Part shown: piece by piece, positions 17,466 to 27,600 of the stretch
Numbering within the stretch: the stretch's first letter is position 1
Layout: each line of letters begins with the position of its first letter
From: a virus
Length of the DNA stretch: 50,837 nt
Virus record (IMG/VR): IMGVR_UViG_3300032286_001030
Span: 1 to 50,837 of that record
Direction: 5' to 3' (one strand)
Notes under the pieces: model-generated
What the model was told of the DNA's origin: nothing
Seen by the model: the letters and a program-made list of their open reading frames with translations, nothing else
The model's database searches: none
Position numbers and translations under genes: made by a program

Positions 17466-18262
17466 TTAATCAACCCCAGCATGTTTTCTTTGTTCATAAT
17501 ATGGAAGTCAGTATCTTTAATAGTAATAAATTCTTTACGAATTTTTCCTCTTTTCCAATTATCAAACATGACGGTATATTCTACATTAAATTCATAATCA
17601 GAATCAGGGTATACGGTAGTATTCTTACCAATATGTACTAAATTCCATGGGATAATATCATCTTTTATATCCATGTGACCGTTCACAATCCGTAAAGCCA
17701 AAGTTAATGCATAATCGTTTCTAAAAGTGTTTGCTATGAATCCATGAATATTTGAATAATGATCAAAATTATTTTGAACCATTTCTAAACAATTAAAAAT
17801 TTGTTTAGCTCTAGGTGTTTTTTTAAAAGTTATTACGGTAGCCCATAATGTTTTAAAGCTATAACCACTTAGTACCTCTTGTGTCGCTTCGGGATTCATT
17901 AAAAAACTAGTAGTATCGTGACAGCAAAAATCGGTTGACAGGTTAAAGGTATCTAACAATTTATTAGAGTTAATAACATAGTCTGCATCTAATAATATGG
18001 TTTCATCATATGGACTAAAGGAATATGCTTTATATCGACCCTTGTTTATCCATACTCCCCAATCACGTTTATTATTTCTGTCAGGCTCAGTGACTATGAC
18101 CTTATCAAAAGTATAGATAGGATTTTCAGGCAGCGATTGGGTATCCGTGACCAGTGTCACTGGTAAATTTAAAAAATGATTAGCGCGTTTAGCTGTAGCT
18201 ACAGCCATATCATAGTAATTAAATTTTGGGCTGTTAAACGCAAATAAGAGTACTCCTCTCAT
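17462..18262 (-). CDS. Putative GT-A glycosyltransferase, paralogue A
   Basis: 266 residues. MRGVLLFAFNSPKFNYYDMA begins the nucleotide-binding half. VTLVTD ends a strand and SPYDETILLDADYV carries a complete DxD (Asp92, Asp94). HIGKNT and a NDYALTLALRI helix follow. SPYDETI.L.AD is shared with the adjacent paralogue, which indicates a gene duplication. The start overlaps the stop of the 101-residue gene (ATGA). It is the first glycosyltransferase after the tail-fibre genes, so it could decorate fibres; this is inference from position. Confidence 0.65.
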   Translation of the reverse strand: MRGVLLFAFNSPKFNYYDMAVATAKRANHFLNLPVTLVTDTQSLPENPIYTFDKVIVTEPDRNNKRDWGVWINKGRYKAYSFSPYDETILLDADYVINSNKLLDTFNLSTDFCCHDTTSFLMNPEATQEVLSGYSFKTLWATVITFKKTPRAKQIFNCLEMVQNNFDHYSNIHGFIANTFRNDYALTLALRIVNGHMDIKDDIIPWNLVHIGKNTTVYPDSDYEFNVEYTVMFDNWKRGKIRKEFITIKDTDFHIMNKENMLGLIK

Positions 18263-18564
18263 CGTTTATTCTCTAGTTCAACCCATTCTTGATGCCAGTT
18301 AGTCATACTATTAGTATATGCTGTATATAATTTATCTTTTAATTCCTGTCTATTTACCTCTACTGGATTATTAAATGTATCAATTAAAATAACTTTTTCG
18401 TCAGTTATTGCATTCAAAAAATTAATAGTTTCTAAATTGGCGCGCCAAAGTCCTCCTTGATCAGCAACAATGAATTTGCTGTCATATTTGTCTTTTAAAT
18501 AAGCTTTGGCTGCATTATGACTAAATCTGGCTTTAGCATCTGCAATTAGTGTTTTAGTATCCAT
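18259..18564 (-). CDS. Conserved small phage protein, function unknown
   Basis: 101 residues, starting MDTKTLIADAKARFSHNAAKAYLKDKY, then FIVADQGGLWRA and a C-terminal helix with NWHQEWVELENKR. It looks like a two-part alpha/beta protein with no transmembrane segment. I recall similar small proteins beside tail genes of T4-like aquatic phages but know no function; a structural or chaperone role is possible. AGGAG lies about 7 bases before the ATG. A late-promoter-like TCTAAATA sits 17 bases upstream. It may head the operon that continues into the glycosyltransferases. Confidence 0.65.
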   Translation of the reverse strand: MDTKTLIADAKARFSHNAAKAYLKDKYDSKFIVADQGGLWRANLETINFLNAITDEKVILIDTFNNPVEVNRQELKDKLYTAYTNSMTNWHQEWVELENKR

Positions 18565-18580
18565 AATACTCTCCTACGAG

Positions 18581-18588
18581 TATTTAGA
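18581..18588 (-). promoter_or_regulatory. Late-promoter-like TCTAAATA
   Basis: TCTAAATA on the minus strand, two mismatches from the T4 late promoter TATAAATA, lies upstream of an AGGAG site and the ATG at 18564. The position suits transcription of the small gene and the glycosyltransferase/radical SAM run. It is a short AT-rich match, so it is weak evidence. Confidence 0.35.
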
Positions 18589-18612
18589 TAGATTCTAGGG
18601 TGCGGTATAAAT

Positions 18613-19572
18613 TTATAATACTGATGCCGTGCCGGTGATGGTCGGCGTTCCCCAACTAGCAGTCGGTAAATATACATTTTCAGGAGGAACAATTGTTACT
18701 GTGGTAGTAGAACCAGAACCGGCAGATAATCCATCCGGGACTTCATCCCAAACCGTGTAAAGGGTAATAATATTGCCCACATCGCCATTTGAACCTTGAG
18801 TTCCATTGGTTTTAGCAATTATACTTATATAGGTCCCTAGATAACCTGCTGGACCAGTACTGGCGGTTTGAGTAAACAATGTGGTGTTTGCTGTACCTAA
18901 TGCATAGTAACCTGAATTTGTAGAAATAGTTGGTGCATTACCTCCACCGCCTACTTTAGTAACTCCATTATAAGAAGTACCTGCAATCGTAACAGACCCT
19001 GTTATAGGGGAACTTAATGCAATAGTACCTATATTACTTACTAAATTATTTAATAATAAATTAATTCCAGCTGTAGTATTAGCATGAGTACAAGTAATTT
19101 TCAACTGTCCTCCTGCATTAAAAAAGTAACGGGCAGCGTCCCCGGAACTAAAAGTAATTACATGAGTAAATGCAACACCAGTTGTCCAAGTGCTGCCGTA
19201 TGTCGCAGCATTAGAACTAGTGCTACCTTGTGTAGCAGCATTCAATCTGCTAGTATAAATTGTTGTTAAATTTGTAGGGATAGCAGCAAGATATGTAATA
19301 GTGCCACCTGAAACGGGTGCGGTGACCGAAGTAATGCTAGTACCTTGATGAGAAGCAGAATTTGCAGTATTGTTTACCAATGATGTCCAACTACCAGTAG
19401 CTGTTGCAGTATCACCTACGGCCACATTAGCCACTGCTGTTTGACCGTATCCTGCATTTGTGCCACCTGTTGCCCAAACTGCATTAATTGTACCTGATGT
19501 AGTAGTAGGATTACCTCCAGCTAGAGTATTAAAGTCTGATGCTTGAATCGATCCATATTGTGCGTAAGTCAT
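18613..19572 (-). CDS. Tail-fibre-like structural protein
   Basis: 319 residues rich in Gly, Thr, Ser, Ala and Asn, typical of beta-structured fibre proteins. The N-terminal MTYAQYGSIQASDFNTLAG and WATGGTNAGYGQTAVANV look like an attachment segment seen in phage fibre-type proteins. FSSGDAARYFFNAGGQLKITCTH suggests a beta-sandwich region. The C-terminus (residues ~270-319) is VWDEVPDGLSAGSG followed by a Thr/Val-rich strand pair. No enzyme motif is visible. It follows another fibre-like gene by ten bases. It likely belongs to the host-contact apparatus; the exact place on the virion is unknown. Confidence 0.65.
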   Translation of the reverse strand: MTYAQYGSIQASDFNTLAGGNPTTTSGTINAVWATGGTNAGYGQTAVANVAVGDTATATGSWTSLVNNTANSASHQGTSITSVTAPVSGGTITYLAAIPTNLTTIYTSRLNAATQGSTSSNAATYGSTWTTGVAFTHVITFSSGDAARYFFNAGGQLKITCTHANTTAGINLLLNNLVSNIGTIALSSPITGSVTIAGTSYNGVTKVGGGGNAPTISTNSGYYALGTANTTLFTQTASTGPAGYLGTYISIIAKTNGTQGSNGDVGNIITLYTVWDEVPDGLSAGSGSTTTVTIVPPENVYLPTASWGTPTITGTASVL

Positions 19573-19582
19573 TTTTCAATCC

Positions 19583-20809
19583 TTACCGTATAATAACAAT
19601 TGCTTCTACAGTCCCTATACCAGACGAGTCTTTATCAGCCAATGCACGACCAATTGTGTTAAATGCAGTAGCTTCTCCGGTTAAAGCACCCCTGGCGATA
19701 CCTTCACCAGCACTTACCAATCGTTGACCTTTATGAACTTTTCCAGTGACTTTAACATGTACTCGGCCTCCTACTGCTACAGCAGGGTGCGTAGCATCTG
19801 AACCTGCACCTGAATTCATCAAGTATGCCACGCTATTTGATATTACCCCAAACACATCTTCACTTAATTCATATTTGACTGAAGTTATTTCTCTTTCTCC
19901 GCCTAATTCAACTACCGTGCCTGCATCATATGGAGCGTCTGCTTCAAATCTTTCAGCCAAGTCAGCATATGTTGCATTAAATCTTGAGCCGGTTGTTAGA
20001 GTCCAATTACCTGTTATTGTGCCGGCAGTAGAGTTAGCTCCAGTTGTAATAATAGGAGTTCTTACATTTGCAGAAAGAATATTACCATTATATCCTGGCA
20101 GATAACCCGCAACATTTGAATTACTGTAAGTACCTGCAAAAGAGATAGGATCTCCGTTTGCATACATGTATTTGTCAGTTTTAATACCGTATAAGTTAGC
20201 ACCCGAAGAATTACTGATGTATATGCCGCCGCTATTAAAAATCATAGCATTTGCACCGCTACCACCATTACCGCCATTAGCTGTCCAAACGCCTGTTATT
20301 GTTCCGGCTATATTTGCACCGCCGGTAGTTATAACCTTAGTTATTAATGAACCAATGTTACTAGTAGTAATATTTGCATCCGCAATATTAGCATTTGCAG
20401 AAACCGTAAGATAAGCAAATGTGGCAGCATTTGCATTACTATTATTAGTAGCAGAAATATTATTTGCTTGTAAATTACCGGTAACAGTCACCGATCCAAA
20501 TGTTGTTGCTCCACCGCTAGCAGTGGCGGTTAATGCTAGCCAAGCAGAGGCATTAGTTTCGCCGTCAGCTGGACAAACATACAATGTAGAATTATTAGTA
20601 TTGTACCAAAGTTGCCCTCTTAGAGGATTAGCTGGGGGAGTAGTATCAGCAAAATTTTCTAGTGTATGAACAAAATTTGTATCTAGTGTTTGACCATATC
20701 CTGCATAGTTTCTACCCGGCAATCCAATAGCAGTACTAGTTGTATTAATTGTACCATCAGGAATGGTAGTTAATACAGTACCATCACTTTTAACGATTAC
20801 ATATGCCAT
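19583..20809 (-). CDS. Tail-fibre-like protein with possible G2-type C-terminal domain
   Basis: 408 residues. The N-terminus (IPDGTINTTSTAIGLPGRNYAGYGQTL, then ENFADTTPPANPLRGQLWYNT) is a module I recognise from phage tail proteins. The middle is repeated beta-strand, rich in Asn, Gly and Thr, with recurring 'GANIAGTITGVW'/'GANSTAGTITGNW' units that suggest a trimeric fibre shaft. The C-terminal ~110 residues (YADLAERFEADAPYDAGTVVELGG, then GRVHVKVTGKV) resemble the autoproteolytic or chaperone-like C-terminal domains of phage fibres (peptidase G2 type); this is a resemblance only. A GGAG lies 13 bases upstream and a GATAAATA about 25 bases upstream. Confidence 0.68.
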   Translation of the reverse strand: MAYVIVKSDGTVLTTIPDGTINTTSTAIGLPGRNYAGYGQTLDTNFVHTLENFADTTPPANPLRGQLWYNTNNSTLYVCPADGETNASAWLALTATASGGATTFGSVTVTGNLQANNISATNNSNANAATFAYLTVSANANIADANITTSNIGSLITKVITTGGANIAGTITGVWTANGGNGGSGANAMIFNSGGIYISNSSGANLYGIKTDKYMYANGDPISFAGTYSNSNVAGYLPGYNGNILSANVRTPIITTGANSTAGTITGNWTLTTGSRFNATYADLAERFEADAPYDAGTVVELGGEREITSVKYELSEDVFGVISNSVAYLMNSGAGSDATHPAVAVGGRVHVKVTGKVHKGQRLVSAGEGIARGALTGEATAFNTIGRALADKDSSGIGTVEAIVIIR

Positions 20810-20833
20810 TTTTTAATTACTCCGATATCTTTT

Positions 20834-20841
20834 TATTTATC
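20834..20841 (-). promoter_or_regulatory. Late-promoter-like GATAAATA before the fibre gene
   Basis: GATAAATA on the minus strand, one base from T4 TATAAATA, sits in the 32-base gap between the 206-residue gene and the fibre gene starting at 20809. It is 24 bases from the ATG, which leaves room for a start site and a GGAG ribosome site. This is one of the better-placed late promoter candidates here. Confidence 0.5.
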
Positions 20842-21462
20842 TTAAATAGTTACCAAGTTAGTAAGACTTTGAATTCTAACAGTATAGTCTATTTGAATTT
20901 GTCTATTTAAACTTTTTTGTACTGGGTGAAAAATGACATGACTTAATAATCTTGTAATTACCTGTCCGTTATTATCTGTCCCATAATTACCTAATAATCC
21001 CAATTCATCAAATACATATTCTCCATTCAATTGTGTACTATTATCAAATGCCGCTTGTCCCGCGGGCTCACCGTAATCTAATAAACATTGAACTAATATA
21101 TCTGTATAAAGTTTCCCAGTAGTATGAGTAACTGTCATTTTATTTCTTGTAGGATCCAAGTTATAAACACTAGTGTCATCTACTATTTTAGTATAGGTTT
21201 GGTTGTATAAGGCTGCATTTATTCCAACAGTATTTGGAGGTAGGTAAGTAATTACTCCAGTTTCGCTTACACTAGCTCCGCCATTTCCAAATGCCATTTC
21301 ATAAATTTCTCCATATCCGCGGCCACTTAAAGAGTTCGCAATAGATTCTGACATGTTTTCATAATTAATAGCGTTTTTCTTATCCACGAATATATCCCCA
21401 TTATTTGGATCGTAGATTTTCAAAAAACCTTCTATATTATAGGATAATTTAATTACCGACAT
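20842..21462 (-). CDS. Putative tail/baseplate structural protein
   Basis: 206 residues. IEGFLKIYDPNNGDIFVDKKNAINYENMSESIANSL at the N-terminus is a module common in phage tail proteins. GRGYGEIYEMAFGNGGASV is followed by a segment ending with VIFHPVQKSLNRQIQIDYTVRIQ. No enzyme motif is present. The start codon overlaps the stop of the 55-residue gene (TAATG), and that small protein carries a shorter form of the same N-terminal motif. Position after the giant wedge-region gene and before the fibres suggests a connector between baseplate and fibres. This is inference. Confidence 0.62.
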   Translation of the reverse strand: MSVIKLSYNIEGFLKIYDPNNGDIFVDKKNAINYENMSESIANSLSGRGYGEIYEMAFGNGGASVSETGVITYLPPNTVGINAALYNQTYTKIVDDTSVYNLDPTRNKMTVTHTTGKLYTDILVQCLLDYGEPAGQAAFDNSTQLNGEYVFDELGLLGNYGTDNNGQVITRLLSHVIFHPVQKSLNRQIQIDYTVRIQSLTNLVTI

Positions 21463-21629
21463 TAGTTATCGCCTCTTTTTTGCACTAATACTTGTTTAGT
21501 ATTTGGATCTGAAATTTTTAAGTGCGAGGAAAAATAAAAACCAGCGTTTTCATTAGGTTTTTTTTCAGGTGCTAAAGCCTTATTTTCTTCACTTTTTGGA
21601 GATTTTTCTTTCATAGTATTATTTATCAT
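21462..21629 (-). CDS. 55-residue protein with a module shared with the next gene
   Basis: An open frame runs from ATG 21629, placed directly after the TAA of the giant gene, to a TAA that overlaps the next ATG (TAATG at 21460-21464). An in-frame ATG at 21614 would give 50 residues. The first ~22 residues are Lys/Glu-rich and probably disordered. The rest (GFYFSSHLKISDPNTKQVLV, then KRGDN) matches the N-terminal pattern of the following protein (L-K-I-x-D-P-N, V, K, N). The tight spacing on both sides and this match support a real gene. It may be a small virion or assembly protein; no function is known to me. Confidence 0.75.
   Translation of the reverse strand: MINNTMKEKSPKSEENKALAPEKKPNENAGFYFSSHLKISDPNTKQVLVQKRGDN
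21620..21627 (-). promoter_or_regulatory. GATAAATA at the start of the 55-residue gene
   Basis: GATAAATA on the minus strand overlaps the first candidate ATG (21629-21627) of the small gene. If it is a late promoter, the transcript would begin at or after the second ATG (21614) and mainly serve the 206-residue gene downstream. It could equally be chance in AT-rich coding sequence. Confidence 0.3.
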
Positions 21630-24600
21630 TTAATTATCGCCGCCGTTTAAGAATATTGCAGCCGGTGTATTACTTATTTGTAGCGGATCTCCCGATACTG
21701 TATTATAATAATATGAATTCCAAGTTTGGTTATATTGAATATCTGACATTCGATTACTACTTAGCAACCCATATACCACGCTATATTTTGGAATATAATT
21801 TTGTATACCGGTGCCGTTAGCTCCTCGTTGTAGTCCTGATATAGTTTTTAAATTAAAGTCCACTATTGTAAACTTGATTTGTTCCCCATTAATAATCAAT
21901 GTATTACCTTCTACAATTTGAATTTCTAAATTATTTCCTGCACTAATCCACACACCTGCTTTAATTTTAAGTACCGGTGTTAAATCTTCTATTACAATTT
22001 TATAGTTGTCACTATCTATAAACTGGCTAGTACTATCGTTAAACACCGCAATGCTAGAGATAATATTTTTATCTGCGATTAAACTTATACTATATTCGCC
22101 ATTAACAGCAGTGGGCGCTATATTATTTTGTACAGTAGTAATAGTCAATCTAGATAAATCGTCTACATAGATTGTATCGGAAGTATATAATAGAGGGGCA
22201 GTCAACCAAGTTGTATCCCATGCGTTTGCTCTATATACTTCCCCTTGATTTGCTAAATTAACACTTAGTAAATAAGTTTCTTCTTGTGGTGTCGGGCTTG
22301 GCATCATACTGGTAATAATTATAGGCGTACCAAAAGTAATAGGAGTTAATATACTTAAATTGTTAGCGGGATTTAAACGCAATTTACTTGACGGTACTCT
22401 ATAACCGTCGACAGTTACCCACACACGGTCAACATTAAATTGTTCCCATTGTGTTACATTGATCGGAGTAAGAGAAGAATCATTAGTTAAAACAAATTCA
22501 TCTCCACCAAGAGTACTGGATACAGAAAATTCTGTAGAATTATAAACTCGTTTAACATAATATGTAGTCCCTGCAATTAATCCTCCTATAATAGAACTGC
22601 CCAAAGGTGCTAAGAAACTAGTAAATATTACAGGAGTATTTGGTACTAAATTAACAGTACCATTATATCCTAACGTCTCAGTAACAATTCTATTACCAAG
22701 TAGAGTATCTGTTGTTGTTTGTTTTGTTACAGTAGTAATTAATGTGAATACGCTATCAACCCAAACATATCCTCCACTTATATAACTTGATACCGAAGTT
22801 ATTGGATAATTTGTTGCGCCAAATGCAGTATTATATGGTTGTAAATATAAATCAGCTTGATCCGGTCCTATTATATGCAAGTAATATGTATTATTATTAA
22901 GTTGAGTACTACCTTCAATACCGTCAATTCTTACTAAATCATTAGTATTAAAATTAGACGAAATTTGAGGAGATGTAATACGAACGGTGTCGTTTCCTCC
23001 TACGTACGCAACCATAGCACCTGAACCATTTCCGACAGAGAAAGTACTACCTAAATAAGTTAAACTAATAGTAAAGGTGAATGCGCTATTTATAGTTTTA
23101 ATATAATATACTATACCAGAAGTTTGTATATTCCCAAATCCAGTACCCTTAAATTGAATAGTTTGTCCTATTACAAAGCCGCTAGTACCAGTCCCACCCG
23201 GGTCACAACTAATTAAGTTTCCTACTGAGGTACATGATAGGACCGTAACGGTAGCAAGATATGGTGTAATAGTATTATTAACATCCGTTATGGCCAATAC
23301 CGCATAATTTAAAGTAGGGTCGAATGAACCCCTCGAAGGATCCATTGTATTTAAGTATTGCTGATCGGGTAAATTAAACGAAGTTACCGAAATAATATCA
23401 CCGGGTGTAAAGTTAAGTAAAGTAATTGTATCTAAATTACTGTCAATAACAAAGTCCGAAGCTTCAATTCTAAGCCCATTTTTTTCAACAATTGCGTTTT
23501 CAGCATTTACTGAATCCATATAATTATATAAATCATATTCTGTTGAACTAGTTGTTACGATGTATTGAGTTTCGGGTATAGTATATCCAAATTGATTAGG
23601 AGTTGTTTCTCCAAACACTGTATATGTTATATAATCGTATAAAGCATCATAACTATCTACCGCAAATACTATTTTTGCTGTTATACCATTGTCCCCAATT
23701 GCGAAAGCATAATCATTTGTCACTATTTCAGCACCGCCAGTTGCTGTAGTTAACGCTAATGGATAACCTATATTGTTTGGATCTTCTAATACAAATTCAT
23801 TAGCATCAAATATACTTAATATTTTGTATACTGTTTGTGGTTGAATAACTCCACCAAACATTGTATTACTAAAAGTAACATCTTGTCCTACTGTTAGAGA
23901 TCCAGTAGTGTGACAAGTGATAGTATTTGTAATCCCATTAGTTCTAGTTACTGTTTCCGTAGTTCCAAACCGTAACTTATAGCCATTTACATAACATAGA
24001 GGACTAGACCAAACAGAGCCGGCACCAACTTTAATTATAGCAAACATCGACCCGGTGTCGCTTGAAAGAGACAATGTAGGTCCTGCAGTTCCTGTAATTT
24101 GACTAAATGAGGTAGAAACAGTGATACTACCGGTTACATAACTAATGGTCTTAACATAATATATTGTATTTTCTAATATTCCACCAAAAGTTAAACCTTG
24201 AAAAGTAATAGGACTATTTAATAAAAAGTTATCAACATCAATACAAGTAATAGAATTTATTCCACTAGTAGTTGCAATCGCTATAGCTGTTTTAGGTTGT
24301 GCGTCTGGTCTAATTACCCCACTACCATTGAATAAGCTATCGGAATAATTGCAATTTAAATTAATTTCATTCCAGCCAGTAACTGAATTAGTAATAATTG
24401 GATTATATTTAGTGCTAGATTTTACTAATTGATAACCATTACCTGTTTCATACACTTCGATCCTTACCTTATCCGGGACAGGGAATATACTAAGATTATA
24501 ACTAGAATTTAATAGTATAAAACTATTAACCCAATCCACAGAATAATCTATTTCAAGTAACGGACAAAGAACCGTGCCTAATCCATTGTCAGCGGCATAT

Positions 24601-27600
24601 AATATTGATACTTGGATTTGTACCGGGTTGTTAACTATTCCCTTAAAACTATAAAATAATTGACCTTGAGTTTCCGGAGTAATTTCTGTGCTTACTACAT
24701 TATATCCTACGTTTTGATATTCTACTGCCGGCCAGTTAGTACCTGGTCGAGTAGTCACTGTTAATACTAAATTATCAACCACATTACCCGGAACTAACTC
24801 TTCAGGTCCATATCCATATGAAAATTCCGCACCCTGTACATCATATACTGTAGGTTCTACGACAATTACGGAATTATTAGTCCATGTCACGCCGTTATCA
24901 TCACTATTAATAATAGCATTGTTGTCTCCTATTGCCACCCAAACATCTAAATCGTCATTATAAATGACATTATTTAAATTTTCTACAGTTCCCGAAGTTT
25001 GAGTAACCCAAGTATAACCTGTACTAGATGTTTTTATTAATCCATCATTGCCAACTGCCATAAAGGTATTATTAGCATAAATTATACTATTAAGATCAGA
25101 AGTTCTAGGATACAAATACATATAAGTCGGTGAGCTTGGATTTACCGATGTCAATGTTATCGGAGATCCTCCTAGTGTTGTACTAATTTTTATCTGTGTC
25201 AATGACGGTATACTAACAACATAATATGTGGTAGATGCGGAAATATTATTAAATGATTGAGTAAATCTAACCATATTATTGATAGAAAACCCTGCAGTAG
25301 CGGTCACATTAATAATATCGGTAGACGAATTCACGCTAGTTACATAGGATTCATTGACGCCTAACCAATTAACACCATTTATAGAAGTATATGTAACTCC
25401 AAGATCACCCACAGCAATAAAAATATTGTTACCATAAGTAATACTATTAAAACCTTTATTAGTAACTGGAGTAGCTTTATTCCAATTTATGATATTATAT
25501 GAAGTATAGACTAAATTAACATCAACAACCGTTCGTACCCCAGTAGAATAATCTACTTCTTGCCCTCGGCCCACAGCAATATATATGGGAGTTGAATTGA
25601 CCATTGTTCCAAATACATCAAACAATTCATTTACCAGTTGAAAGCCATTATTTTCAAATTTAAATCTTTCTCTCCATAAGTCACCGTCTTCACTAGTAAT
25701 AATATTTTGACCAACAGCTAAATAAGTACCATTATAATAATATATAGAATTTAATGATACTTCTCCATTAGATATTGGGATTACTTTAGTTTCCCCCAGT
25801 TTGACATAACTAGCGACACTAGTCCATTCAAGCACAGTGCCTGATAGTATTGGCACTGCTGTGTTAGTTGTAGTAATAATATAATTATTTTGAAGTTCAC
25901 GGCGAATAATATCAGTAACTGTAACAGCAGAATCTGTTAAGTTATTATATGACCAATCGTCACTAATAGTTGGGATAGAGGTCAATATAATAGGATACGA
26001 AGAAGAATTTGTCGCTATATGGTAAGAGTACCCATTCCAAATTATAGACCGACATTCTAACCTAGTAGGGTAAAAAGCTTGATCCTGCAAATATGTATCT
26101 ATTTCAAATTGTTGATCGGGTGCAAAGGCGTTACCTAAATAAGTACTATTAGGATATGTTATACCTTCTACTAATTGCGTGAGATCTAGCCCGGGCATAT
26201 TTATTGTGGGTTGATAATACCCATTAATTCTATCTAATGCATTTAGTCTGCGGTCATCACTAGATAATAATTGCCATTTCCCTAAAATAAATTCGGTATC
26301 ATTATTGCTAACTATACAAATATAAGTTCTATTATTATATTTGACAATGCTCTGTGTAAAGTAAAAAGGTTCCGGTAATACAGCATAATCTCCGTCTTTA
26401 GCCATACTGAAATCTTGAAGTGAAGTAGTTGCTGTTATATTAAATACAGAACCATCTGGAGTTTCACTCACTTGTAGAGTTGTAGCTGTAAAGTTTATAT
26501 TATCTACAATGTAATAAGTTTGTCCTATTACTAGTCCACCTGCTACATTTCCTGTAAATACTATAGGATCATTAACTAAAAATCCGTCAGTACTGGTTAC
26601 TGTTATTATATCAGTACTTGAATTAGTAGCAGTTACTGTTGTACTAATTGTTCCTATATAAGGAAAATCTATTCCACTTACCGGTACGGTCAGCGATGGG
26701 TTTTCATATACTGCAAATTCTGTCGGCGATATTACTTTTAAATAATAATTTTCTGTTATACCCGTTGGTCTACCTGCAGGACTCACACTTACAATTTCTC
26801 CGGTACCGCTTACGGATGCAACCGTAATTGTTAAATCATTTAAGGGGCTAGTACCTGCCAAATTTGTTCCCGATATACTAATCGTATTGTTAACAGCATA
26901 ACCTAACCCCGGATCAGTTATAATAGCTCTATACCCGCCCATAATATAGCTTACATCAAAAATAGGCGTCGCTAACACTGTTTGATTAATAAATATTTCA
27001 TCAGTTACAATAACAATGTTAGTTCCTGAACCACTAGCAGTAGTATTAATAGGTGATCCACTGACTGAATATGAAACTTCAAACGTAGTACCGAATGAAT
27101 TTACTACATAATAATTCACATCTTCTAACAATCCTGTAGGCAATGCGCCTGTACTTCTGAATTGAACTTTTGTGCCATTAGCCGGTGCCGCAGCTACTGT
27201 AACTACAGCCGGGCTCGCAACTGAAATTGATGCGTTCTGTTGTGAATTGCCCGGCGATGTAATCGGACCTCCCAATGAGGTCGATACTTGAATGTAGGGA
27301 CCACCTGTTCCATACATATCCCCATTACTAGTTTGTAGTACTTTAACAATGCCGTTTACAAATTCAGAAATTGTAAAATGCGTACTGTCAACTATAGTAT
27401 GAACATAATATACCGTATTAAATCTAATGCCACCTAATTCTAATCCAGTAAAAATTATCGGCATATCAACATATAAAAATTCAGTGTTATCACATGTTAT
27501 TGCATTGGTCGATGAAGAGGTAGTATAACACTCAATTTCTACTGTGTCCATATTAACTACATAATATGTTGTTCCAGTGGTCAATGATCCAATATTTTGA

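Noticed and set aside
19746-20669. Three plus-strand open frames of 82-119 codons opposite the fibre gene
   Set aside because: They are antisense to a real gene of biased composition and their products look like low-complexity hydrophobic noise.
21462-21629. The 55-residue protein as a peptide precursor for the radical SAM enzymes
   Set aside because: It is over 6 kb from the array, sits in the tail operon, and its sequence matches the next tail protein rather than a leader/core peptide.
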